Assembly (NCBI GenBank): GCA_032353305.1
Contig: JAUCNG010199973.1
Location: 1 to 20,420, forward strand
Origin: Cephalothrix spiralis
Taxonomy: Eukaryota > Nemertea > Palaeonemertea > Archinemertea > Cephalotrichidae
Direction: 5' to 3'
DNA: 20,420 nucleotides
In this document: positions 1 through 7,820 of the stretch, piece after piece
Layout of the letters: each line of letters opens with the position of its first letter
How positions within the stretch are numbered: position 1 is the first letter of the stretch
Notes under the pieces: model-generated
The model's input: the letters and a program-made list of their open reading frames with translations, nothing else
Told to the model about the DNA's origin: nothing
The model's database searches: none
Translations under genes and position numbers: made by a program

Positions 1-661
1 TGTAGGACTGCGTAGTTTGCCAGTTTTGAGAGATAAAAAATCACGTTTTTGACCCCCACCCCCACCCAGGGGGTAGGGCAAAAAATGAATACACATGTAG
101 CTAGATCTTTCTGCTAAACCTTATCAATGTTCTTCATATAATTATAAGTTATACCTTTTGCCTTGTTCTTGACAAATGAATCTGAATTTTGCATACCAGC
201 TTCGCGCTTTTTCCTTTATAAATGTCGAAGGGCAAGTAATTCGACGCATATGTTAAGAAAGTTAAAACATCTTTAAGCAAATACTCAGCCCCGCTTATAG
301 ATGTCGCTGTAATGAGTCAATCGCATTAAAGTTTTTTGCCCCGTAGCCTAAAAATCTTATCCCCCTATTGAACAGCATTTCTCATGACCTTTCCAGAACT
401 ATATAGTTTATATACTCGTAAAATTGCAAAACAGTTTTTATTACTGCCAGACCGAAAAATAGCGCCAGCATCGGGAATTATCCGCATAGTTCCGATATTT
501 CTCGCCATTAATGTTAATTAAGCCCCTAAAGCCCCAAAATGGGCCCGGCCCTTTCGAAAATATAATCTTGAATCAAGCTGTCGAAAAATATAAGGGTTAA
601 TGGGGTTTAGGCCCGCACTTCCGAGATTTTGGCGGGGGCGAAAACTGGGGTTTGAAGGTTT
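1..661. other. No gene seen; low-complexity non-coding DNA
   Basis: No long frame and no RNA gene. There is a C-rich run at 53-67 followed by a G run at 69-77, and a GC-richer patch at 517-620 with partial inverted similarity between GCCCCTAAAGCCCC and a later GGGGTTTAGGCCC, perhaps a decayed element. Confidence 0.5.
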
Positions 662-748
662 AACCCATCTTGATACTCAAGGTTGCGCAAATCTCCCCAT
701 GATAGTTGGAGCCTGTCGTAGATTATAACCTTGGGTATCAAGATGGGT
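662..748. repeat. Hairpin-forming inverted repeat
   Basis: AACCCATCTTGATACTCAAGG at 662-682 (plus TT) is the reverse complement of 727-748 with one mismatch, separated by about 42 nt. The right arm runs straight into the outer end of the long foldback at 743-1441. Confidence 0.75.
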
Positions 749-1441
749 CCTTGAATCTTTCCCGCTGTGTAGAAAGTTGTATCTTCAAAAAAACATGAGA
801 TAATTATTTAAAATTTTGCACGTAGTAGGAGAATGGTATTGCTAAACAATCTTTATTTTTATATCAGTTTTTAAGTTATGTTAATTTGCGCAACTCAGGT
901 CGAAAAACGGAATATCATAGAATGGCGTTAAGAATTTTTTAGTGTGAATCTTTGCTTATTATTTAAAAACCCGTAGTTTAGAAAATAGAAAAGCTGTTGC
1001 CTTAAAGTTTTTTTAAGTACGATACGAGCCTGAAATGTTATTCACTTCTTTTTGATGCGTCATTGCGTCATTTAATTTTACTATCGTATAATACATTCCG
1101 TAGACCTAAATGCTGAAATTTATACCACGAAAAAAGAACATAAATTTTAACATCCTAATAAAATTTAAAGTCAATAGCTTTTCTATTTTCTAAACTACGG
1201 GTTTTTAAATAATAAGCAAAGATTCACACTAAAATCATTAACGTCATTCTATGATATTCCGTTTTTTGACCCGAGTTGCGCAAATTAACATAACTTAAAA
1301 ACTAAAAATGATATAAAAAAAAATTTGGACTGTCAATTAAGAAAACTATTCTCCTAATACATGCAAAATTTTAAATTATTATCTCATGTATTTTTGAAGA
1401 TACCACCTTCTAAACAGCGGGAAAGATTCAAGAGCCCACCC
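743..1441. repeat. Long foldback element, arms about 270 bp
   Basis: The left arm (about 745-1015) and right arm (about 1160-1441) are reverse complements over most of their length. Matching landmarks are TTGAATCTTTCCCGCTG at the outer end, AATTTGCGCAACTC in the middle, GTGTGAATCTTTGCTTATTA, and CCCGTAGTTTAGAAAATAG near the loop. The loop is about 140 nt. No coding capacity is seen. It is likely a non-autonomous foldback transposon; target duplications are not convincing (at most GAT on each side). Confidence 0.8.
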
Positions 1442-1448
1442 GATAGAT

Positions 1449-1540
1449 ATATTTTCCCCTGTCAGGATTCGAACACCTGCGACCTCAGGTACATAACGAA
1501 TAACGCCTTAACCGATCTTAACCTACTAAGCTAAATCCCT
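1449..1540 (-). repeat. tRNA-derived SINE head or tRNA pseudogene
   Basis: On the minus strand an A-box-like stretch (TTTAGCTTAGTAGGTTAAG) is followed by a B-box-like stretch (GGTGTTCGAATCC). The T-stem CAGG/CCTG can form, but its loop is 9 nt rather than 7, and the 5' acceptor side does not pair with ACAGGGG, so a working tRNA is unlikely. The 41 bp at 1449-1489 recur exactly at 4886-4926. The copy ends 8 bp from the foldback at 743-1441. Confidence 0.6.
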
Positions 1541-1627
1541 ATCCACAAAAAAGGATGGTTCTCAAGTCAGAGTTATGATTACAGTCTTTATGCACCCGGT
1601 CACAGATTAACAATTTGTTACCGACTG

Positions 1628-1940
1628 TCATCATAGAGGGGGTAACGGGGGGTGCTGTCCACTTAATAATTCACGAGCCTAAAAATGGACTTTCACGGAA
1701 CACGGACGGAATACTTAAAATCGTGAAATCACGGACGTATTCAAGAAATGTGAGAAAACTCATTACACAAACTAAAAAAGTGAAAATCACAGAGCACGTA
1801 GTACCAAATTTGCTTTCATTTTGCACGCTAGAGGTACTTTCACGTTTTCACGACGATAAAAATTGAAAATCTCGTTGCACGTAATGCAAATTTAGCCCTT
1901 TCACGCTGCACGTTTTTACCCGTTACCTCCCCTCATCATA
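1628..1940. mobile_element. Complete MITE (297 bp) with 8-bp target duplications
   Basis: TCATCATA at 1628-1635 is repeated at 1933-1940. The element between (1636-1932) begins GAGGGGGTAACGGG and ends with the inverted counterpart, which reads GGGGAGGTAACGGG on the other strand. The interior is rich in subterminal TCACG/GTGAAA motifs in both orientations. Eight-bp duplications and subterminal repeats fit the hAT superfamily, although the duplication lacks the common T at position 2. The short frame inside it (1615-1866) is not a gene. Confidence 0.8.
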
Positions 1941-2698
1941 ACTCTGTCAGTAGAGGATTGATGTTTCTAATGATCATTTTCAATGACGGGGCATAACTCA
2001 TTTGAATTTTTTTGCTGGTCGTCTTATCATTTTCTCCAAAAATGGCGACCCGGTTCTCATGACCTAATCGTATTGCTTATGGCCATGACAAAACTATATT
2101 ATGATTTCGTCACTTAGGGTTATTTTTGTCATGCAAAACTCTATTCTAATAAATGCGCGCTTCGATTGTCCGTGATAAATCGTATTCCTTTTTTGAATTT
2201 AACATTGCCAACTAAATGAATGGGCTATGTATGCATTATCAGATTAGCAAGAGTCTGACTATTCCAGCACCATTGGCAAATAATACAAAGTAAAATCTAC
2301 AATCAGCAACTATACCATAGTACTAGGCTACTAGTAGTACAGTACTACTAATGTTACGATCAACCAATGTTATCTAAGGAGATAATTATGGCCAAATATG
2401 ATGTGGTCTTAAAATACTGCCAGCTGTTGTAATTTCAACAACTCTCAAGTTCTTTATGATAGTTAAATACTGATATCAATTATCCACCGGTCAGTACGTA
2501 CTTGTTATCGCTTGAAGCCAATTCATGTGCATATAAATACACCATACTACAACTTTGGCTTAATAAATGTTTTACATGGGACTTGGATAACATTGATTGA
2601 TCGTAACATTGCTACTACTTAGCTCGATATATCGAGATGAGCATCGAATCCAGACTCGAAGCTTTCAGAAATAATTTGAACGTATTTATAAAAAATTT
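1941..2698. other. No gene seen; AT-rich non-coding DNA
   Basis: Only small palindromes stand out: TAGTAGTACAGTACTACTA at 2332-2350 and CTCGATATATCGAG near 2622-2635. The 63-codon minus frame at 2619-2810 shows no recognisable features and overlaps a repeat. Confidence 0.5.
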
Positions 2699-3108
2699 CA
2701 TAATTGGACGGAAAATTTGTGAACTTGAAATGTGACCCCAGCGGTTTAGTGACATTTGCCCAATAATCTGTTAAAGGGATTTTGTTCTTACTGGGCATTT
2801 GTTGAACCAAGCTATTGGATCTTTCACGATAAAATTAAAATTAGAATCTAAAGAGGGTGGGGGTACGTTTCCCGCTTCCCGATACCGCTAGACACCAAAA
2901 TATCGGATAGCCAATAATAAAATACTTAATATGCTTTTTAACCTCCGCTAAATCACTTTCCCATTAATTATTTTATTTTCCCCGTTCCCGTTTGCAATTT
3001 TTGGCCCTTTTCCCGCTTCCTGCTATACCCCCTTTAGACACTCCTACCTGAGCCAGTTGGGCCATTCCAAATAAAACCGCTGGGTCACAATTTTATCGTC
3101 CAATTATG
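2699..3108. repeat. Inverted-repeat element, about 410 bp
   Basis: The left arm (2699-2765) and right arm (about 3051-3108) are imperfect reverse complements. Shared landmarks are CATAATTGGACG at the outer end, TGTGACC(C)CAGCGGTTT, and GCCCAA towards the loop. The interior has a G-rich patch and repeated TTTCCCGCTTCC-like strings. It is likely a decayed MITE or foldback. No clear target duplication is seen. Confidence 0.65.
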
Positions 3109-3443
3109 TAGTTTTATTTAACACTCAAAGCATACAAGTATGGTTGCAGAAGCTTAATGGATATAAACATGAATACAAAAGCTTGCTGTTTTAATTATAT
3201 AATAGGCTACAATGATATTTCTAGTATATGGCATCAAGATTATAGATCATTATAGGATTTATTCTGTTCAGTAAATCAATTTCAAATAAATAACGTTTAC
3301 ATAAAATGTATGTCGTTTTTTTTATTTAAGAATGCATCTTTAGAAAAAGTCAAAAATTAATTATGCTAATCCTAGACCATAATGCCAAAGCAATCATTTT
3401 TATTCACAGCAGCGCGTATATTTGTTCTCTATACTAAAAAGCC
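3109..3443. other. No gene seen; AT-rich non-coding DNA
   Basis: No frame, RNA gene or repeat structure that I can support. Confidence 0.5.
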
Positions 3444-3806
3444 GCCCGAGTCGATTGCATAGAAATTTCACGTAGAAATTGAATGATTTGTAAGCCATAT
3501 TATTGACATTTACGGAAAATGATTCTGTATTAACGCCACGTTATTCGCTGCATCGTTTCGGGACATCCAGCACTTGTCCGTTTGCTCTCCTAATAACACT
3601 GTCAACTTTCGACACATATACTCGGACAGCAATCGACAATCGCTTGCTTCATCTTCATCTACGACGCCACCTTCATCTACGAAAGCGGGAAATGATGAAA
3701 AGTGTCCCGAAACTGATGCAGTAGCATAACTTTCATTGAATGTCAAAACACATGACTTACAAATCATTCAATTTTTCGTGAAATTTTAATGGAATCGTTT
3801 CGGATG
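3444..3806. repeat. Inverted-repeat element, about 360 bp
   Basis: The arms 3444-3498 and 3752-3806 are imperfect reverse complements, best over AAATTTCACG, ATTGAATGATTTGTAAG and the outer CGATT.CAT. A second inner pair, CATCGTTTCGGGACA near 3551 and TGTCCCGAAACTGATG near 3703, extends the structure. The two overlapping opposite-strand short frames here are products of the palindromic structure, not genes. Confidence 0.7.
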
Positions 3807-4103
3807 TTGTAGAGTCGAGACGACATGAGTGCGCTACTGGGAATACATCGATGTATCGTACTTATTCATTGATATCTGTTGGTCATTCGTACGATACAAG
3901 TAAGAGTCAAGTAATAAAATAATGGGTCTCGACCCATGAAGTATTTTTGGTATTTATTATGGTATATGAGCGGCATCATTAGTTTCCAAAAGATGGTTTT
4001 AAATAGGAAATTAAATGTTATAAATTCTTGATGTCATATACATGTACATGTACATTTAATGTGTCAACATGGGTTGTATATTTAGCACCACATAATAACT
4101 AAT
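3807..4103. other. No gene seen; small hairpin only
   Basis: GTATCGTAC near 3853-3861 pairs with GTACGATAC at 3889-3897, next to the palindrome TACATCGATGTA. The run ACATGTACATGTACAT lies near 4040. Nothing coding is seen. Confidence 0.5.
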
Positions 4104-4297
4104 CAGACGGTCATGCATCGGCGATGTTTTGCTTTGAGATCTGGTTCTGACCAGATGTGGGTAAAATCTTACACAGGTGTTCTATAAAAAAGATATACGC
4201 GGTCGTTAAAAGCGCTATGGAGAGTCAAGCTCCGATTAGCTATATTCGCAAAATTTGAGAATTTGAAACAAAAACATCACCGATACATGACCGTCTG
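4104..4297. mobile_element. MITE, 194 bp, terminal inverted repeats about 36 bp
   Basis: The left end CAGACGGTCATGCATCGGCG is matched in inverse by the right end, which reads CAGACGGTCATGTATCGGTG on the other strand, and the match continues into GATGTTTT. TAAT flanks both ends (4100-4103 and 4298-4301), a likely 4-bp target duplication. There is no coding capacity and the superfamily is unresolved. Confidence 0.8.
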
Positions 4298-4885
4298 TAA
4301 TGGAATTAAAACTTTCCATGAATAGTGTAAAACGGGTACGGAACTTCAAACTGCTTTGGTGACATATAAGAAAGTGTTAAACATTTATAAAATATCAATG
4401 ATTTATATAAAAGTATAAATTTTTAAAATACAGCTGTACGTTATAATTATTTATTTGATTATTGATATTTTGATGGTCTAATTAAAATAAGTTCCATACC
4501 CCTCGTTATAATATATACAATATCTATTATAAAAATTTTTAATATTTTACACTGTACAATAATTTGACCCATTTCTGTTATTAAAATGATACATTTTTGG
4601 ATAAATTTGTGAAACTTAAAATAAGTTTGTGAAACTTAAAGGAAATACGGTTCCACAAAGTGACGTTCGTATATAATAAACCAGTTCATAATAACTATTG
4701 CACATCTCAGAGATATTAGCGTTTGAACTTGTGTATAAACATAATGGACGCGTCTATTTTGTGAACTAACAATTTTACAAAAACAGCTATTTTAAATAGC
4801 ACACCAAACACAAGAACAATTTAGATTATGGCCTAATGAAACTATACTGATCCCATCGAGAGAGAAAGAAATTACACTAAATTTC
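4298..4885. repeat. AT-rich non-coding DNA with a 2 x 20-bp tandem duplication at 4601-4640
   Basis: Positions 4601-4620 (ATAAATTTGTGAAACTTAAA) and 4621-4640 differ at one base. The rest is AT-rich with no gene that I can support. Confidence 0.65.
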
Positions 4886-4926
4886 ATATTTTCCCCTGTC
4901 AGGATTCGAACACCTGCGACCTCAGG
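4886..4926 (-). repeat. SINE fragment: identical 41-bp B-box core
   Basis: Identical over 41 bp to 1449-1489, same strand. On the minus strand it holds GGTGTTCGAATCC followed by TGACAGGGG. No A-box lies upstream, so this is a truncated copy. Confidence 0.65.
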
Positions 4927-6150
4927 AACCAAATCACCAGCACAAAACGACAAGAACAATTTGTTTAAAACACAATAATCTACACATTATATTAGTGCAA
5001 AAATCTAATGGTTTCAAATGAAATTTAATGGGACTTCAAAAATATCAAAATCTGAAAATTTCTATCTGATGAGAGGTTCAACTTGGAACTTCATTTTGAT
5101 ATAATTATGTCCAAAGACCAAAATCATTATTCAAACATTTTATATGCTGAAGAATATTTACATGAAATTCGCTAAAAATAATGATTTATTAGGTTTGTCC
5201 ACGCGTTCAATACAGCGATTATACGGCCATGAGGATTTGTTTATCCACATTTAATTTATTTCCGGCATGCGCAGTGGTTATTACGAACGCGCTTATTTAG
5301 ACGAATAAGGAATAGCTTCAATGTTTCCCTGAATCAAAATATTAAAGAAAATTAATGACAAAATCCACAAATATGCCCTAAAAAGGGTTTAAATATTAGA
5401 AAATCGGGTCATAGTAAAATATAATAATTTTGCTTATAAAGAGCGCTATATTTTTATACATAATAAGAGTAGAAGAAAAACTGTTGTGAACTGATTTAAA
5501 GTCAGTACGTATGTAACATCAATTATGATCAACACTTTATGTACAGTGTACTTTTATATTAAAATATTCCTAATTTCAAGATGTTTTTTCAAATTTATAA
5601 ATAGGAAAATTAGGTTGGTTAAATTTTATTGATTAATTATGATATTATGACACAGTCATGGTTTTTTTTAAATATTATTCGACTTTTAATAACACATGAA
5701 GTAATAAATTTAGGGAAATTTTATTAAATAGATTGACTGTGGCAATATAGTTTCAGTCTATGTCATATATCAATACAATTTTCCAATCTAATTTTCCGCA
5801 GTCATAAAAAGTCATGATTCAAAAAATGTTTAGAATCCTGAGTAATTATTGCATGACAATTGGGCTTAGTTGGATATTGTTTCAGATTATGCTCCACGCA
5901 TGGGAAGCGCGGATTTCTACAACGCATACAACAAAATAAGTAAGATTATGGGGCATGTCTTAGCACGTCTGAAAGACTGTCTGAAATTAGCCAAATGCCA
6001 TGCTAATTACGCCTGATTCTGTTAATTCCTCTTAAATATATAATGTCATTACATGTACATCTATTTTACAATTGATAAAGATAGGCCTATACAGTCGAAG
6101 CGCGCACATTTGTTACTTATAATCTTTCTAACACTGATGCATTTAATACA
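4927..6150. other. No gene seen; AT-rich non-coding DNA
   Basis: No frame of note, no tRNA and no clear inverted repeat. One CpG-containing patch (GGCATGCGCAGTGG near 5263) resembles the GCGCATGC motifs of the repeat cluster further on. Confidence 0.5.
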
Positions 6151-6269
6151 CTCCTGGTAATACTAAACATGCAACTACAGATTATTTAAAATATATAATA
6201 TTATAATACATTTTCTAAATATAATAATTTTACATTCAAATAAGGTTTTTTAAATGAAATAAAACTTAA
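6151..6269 (+). repeat. Direct repeat copy A (partner at 7183-7270)
   Basis: It shares CCTGGTAATAC.AAAC, ACAGATTATTTA, TATTATAATAC.TTTTCTAAAT and AATAAAACTT, in the same order and orientation, with 7183-7270, about 1.03 kb away. The foldback at 6646-7172 lies between the copies. Confidence 0.7.
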
Positions 6270-6645
6270 GGATATTTTTAAATAGTGATAATTTCACTTT
6301 TTTGGAATTTCCTAAAACACTCTTGCAAGTTTCTTAGTAAGTGATGATGTTTAATTAACAGTAAATTCATGCTTAGAAGTAACATAATAATCCCTGCTAA
6401 TTATAATTATTAAATTAAATTCACCCTAAGGATTTAAATTTATACTGTGTTATCTTTTTTTCAATATGCATGTAAAATGATACAGCCTGATGGGTAATTC
6501 ATATCAATAAAATGCTATCATACATGTAAATCTAAACTTTTTTTAATTTAAAGATTTTAGTGTGGATATTCATATTAAAATCTAGTTTGGAGACTCAGCT
6601 GACGATTTGGCAGTTTTCAATAGTGCCCAGAAAAACCGTTTCGGG
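6270..6645. other. No gene seen; AT-rich non-coding DNA
   Basis: Stretch between direct repeat copy A and the foldback. No supportable feature. Confidence 0.45.
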
Positions 6646-6799
6646 GCACCTTGTGCCTTAACACATTTTTATGGCTTTGGCTTGACCCAGCAGTTAGATT
6701 GTATTTTAAAAAAACTAGAGATCCTCCCGCATAAAGGCATGTATAAAAAATCTATTGGGCCCTTTTCGAGATCTGTGCATGCGCACTTCAGTTTTGCAC

Positions 6800-6811
6800 T
6801 GCGCATGCGCA
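6800..6811. promoter_or_regulatory. NRF1-type palindrome TGCGCATGCGCA
   Basis: A perfect palindrome matching the vertebrate NRF1 consensus as I know it. It recurs at 7019-7030 and 7524-7535, always inside the repeat family. Function here is unknown. Confidence 0.4.
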
Positions 6812-7018
6812 AATCGAAAAAATAACAGCCGATTCAGTATATTAGGGGCATGTTTCTATATGTCCATAATACAATTATATGACGTAAAATCAGCCGTTAC
6901 CGAGTTCTTAGGCTGTGACGTCAATATCATTGATTCGTTAATAAATCTGTATTGATTTTACGTCATATAATTGTATTACGTACAGATAGATACCTAAATC
7001 ATGTGTTATTTTTCGATT

Positions 7019-7030
7019 TGCGCATGCGCA
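7019..7030. promoter_or_regulatory. NRF1-type palindrome TGCGCATGCGCA
   Basis: Same 12-bp palindrome, in the right arm of the foldback. Confidence 0.4.
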
Positions 7031-7182
7031 GTGCAAAAACTGAAGTGCGCATGTGCAGATCTCGAAACGGGCCAAAAGATTTTTTTTTCATGCCTTGATG
7101 CGGGAGGAAACCTCTAGTTTTTAAAATTATAAGTCTCACTGCTTGGTCAAGCAAAAATGATAAAAACGTACAGTTCACAATC

Positions 7183-7270
7183 ACCCTGGTAATACCAAAC
7201 GGACAATACAGATTATTTATCAGTTCTATTATAATACGTTTTCTAAATTTAATTTTTTAAAATAAAACTT
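7183..7270 (+). repeat. Direct repeat copy B (partner at 6151-6269)
   Basis: Same ordered motifs as copy A with a small internal deletion. It begins about 10 bp after the foldback's right arm ends. Confidence 0.7.
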
Positions 7271-7523
7271 CAGCAGGCAAAAATAGAAAGATGATAAAAC
7301 AGATAAACAGATACTTACCGGAATAAAATACAACTGTAATTTTAGAATATATATTATTATAAGTATTACTGCTTGGTCAAGCAAAAGTGATAAAAACGTG
7401 TTAAGGCACGGGGTGGGGGATTTGCCCTCTGATGTATGCTTATTAAGCATGTCGTATGCGCAGTAAGAAAAAACTTATGTGGCAGTTTTGGCAGTATGCG
7501 CATGTGCCGGTCGAGTTGTAGGT

Positions 7524-7535
7524 TGCGCATGCGCA
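7524..7535. promoter_or_regulatory. NRF1-type palindrome TGCGCATGCGCA
   Basis: Third exact copy of the 12-bp palindrome, about 290 bp past the end of the giant gene. Confidence 0.4.
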
Positions 7536-7642
7536 AATCGAAAAAATTACAACGGATTCCGGAACAATAGTGCCATGTTTCTATCTGTACGTAATACAAT
7601 TATATGACGTAACATTATCCGTTACAGAGTTATTGATAGGTG

Positions 7643-7650
7643 TGACGTCA
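7643..7650. promoter_or_regulatory. CRE-type palindrome TGACGTCA
   Basis: Perfect 8-bp CREB/ATF palindrome, also present at 6916-6923 in the homologous repeat. It travels with the repeat family; regulatory use is not shown. Confidence 0.35.
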
Positions 7651-7710
7651 TCTTCGACATACAGTAGAGAAAATAATCCATAGGCAACACAAATCTTAAT
7701 AAAAATAAGC

Positions 7711-7740
7711 AAAAGCTTTCGGTCTTACGACCTTCTTCAG
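7711..7740 (-). repeat. Hairpin with hammerhead-core-like sequence, possible Penelope-type relic
   Basis: On the minus strand CTGAAGA, an extra A, a GGTC/GACC stem with GTAA loop, then GAAA and a possible AGC-TTTT-GCT hairpin. This resembles the hammerhead core CUGANGA-stem II-GAAA. The extra A before stem II and the lack of a convincing stem I argue against a working ribozyme. Confidence 0.35.
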
Positions 7741-7759
7741 TTGCGTATATTATATATAC

Positions 7760-7802
7760 TATCAATAACTTGGTAACGGTTGATTTTAAGTCATATGCCC
7801 CA
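7760..7802 (-). repeat. Inverted fragment of the repeat family at the gene's 3' flank
   Basis: The minus strand reads GGGGCATATGACTTAAAATC, ACCGTTACCAAGTTATTGATAG, matching 6880-6911 and, in inverse, CCGTTACAGAGTTATTGATAG at 7619-7639. It begins about 20 bp after the giant gene's stop codon, so the 3' UTR is likely repeat-derived. Confidence 0.65.
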
Positions 7803-7820
7803 ATTGTTCTATTCTATTAT

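Larger units (their letters stand above)
6646..7172. repeat. Foldback element, arms about 220-245 bp, loop about 60 bp
   Basis: The left arm (about 6646-6892) and right arm (about 6953-7172) are reverse complements with a few mismatches. Landmarks are CTTGACC.AGCAGT, CCTCCCGCAT.AAGGCATG, CGAGATCTG.(G/C)CATG, TGCGCATGCGCAAATCGAAA, and ATTATATGACGTAAAATCA at the loop edge. The loop carries TGACGTCA at 6916-6923. Short frames in either direction here are by-products of the palindrome. Confidence 0.8.
7367..7652 (+). repeat. Third copy of the foldback-family sequence
   Basis: Positions 7367-7408 (ACTGCTTGGTCAAGCAAAA then GATAAAAACGTGTTAAGGCA) match the outer end of the foldback arms. Positions 7524-7652 match 6800-6925 in the same orientation (TGCGCATGCGCAAATCGAAA, CATGTTTCTAT, ACAATTATATGACGTAA, TGTGACGTCA). 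The relative orientation of these two blocks differs from the left arm, so the copy is rearranged. Confidence 0.7.

Noticed and set aside
1449-1540. Functional tRNA gene
   Set aside because: The T-loop is 9 nt, the acceptor strands do not pair and the spacing is abnormal; it is better read as a SINE head or pseudogene.
1615-1866. 83-codon plus-strand frame
   Set aside because: It lies almost wholly inside the MITE at 1636-1932 and its codons follow the repeated CACG motifs.
3503-3767. Overlapping frames on both strands
   Set aside because: They sit inside an inverted-repeat element; opposite frames of similar size are expected from the palindrome.
3843-4045. Short palindromes TACATCGATGTA and ACATGTACATGTACAT
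   Set aside because: Small AT-rich palindromes of this size are common by chance.
7311-7320. Strong minus-strand splice donor consensus GGTAAGTAT about 500 nt past the stop
   Set aside because: A 3' UTR intron is possible but nothing else supports it; a match in repeat-rich DNA is likely chance.
6607-7599. Several 60-77-codon frames with similar peptides (RMRKSKN-like)
   Set aside because: The similarity comes from the repeated TGCGCATGCGCAAATCGAAA sequence in three repeat copies, not from a gene family.
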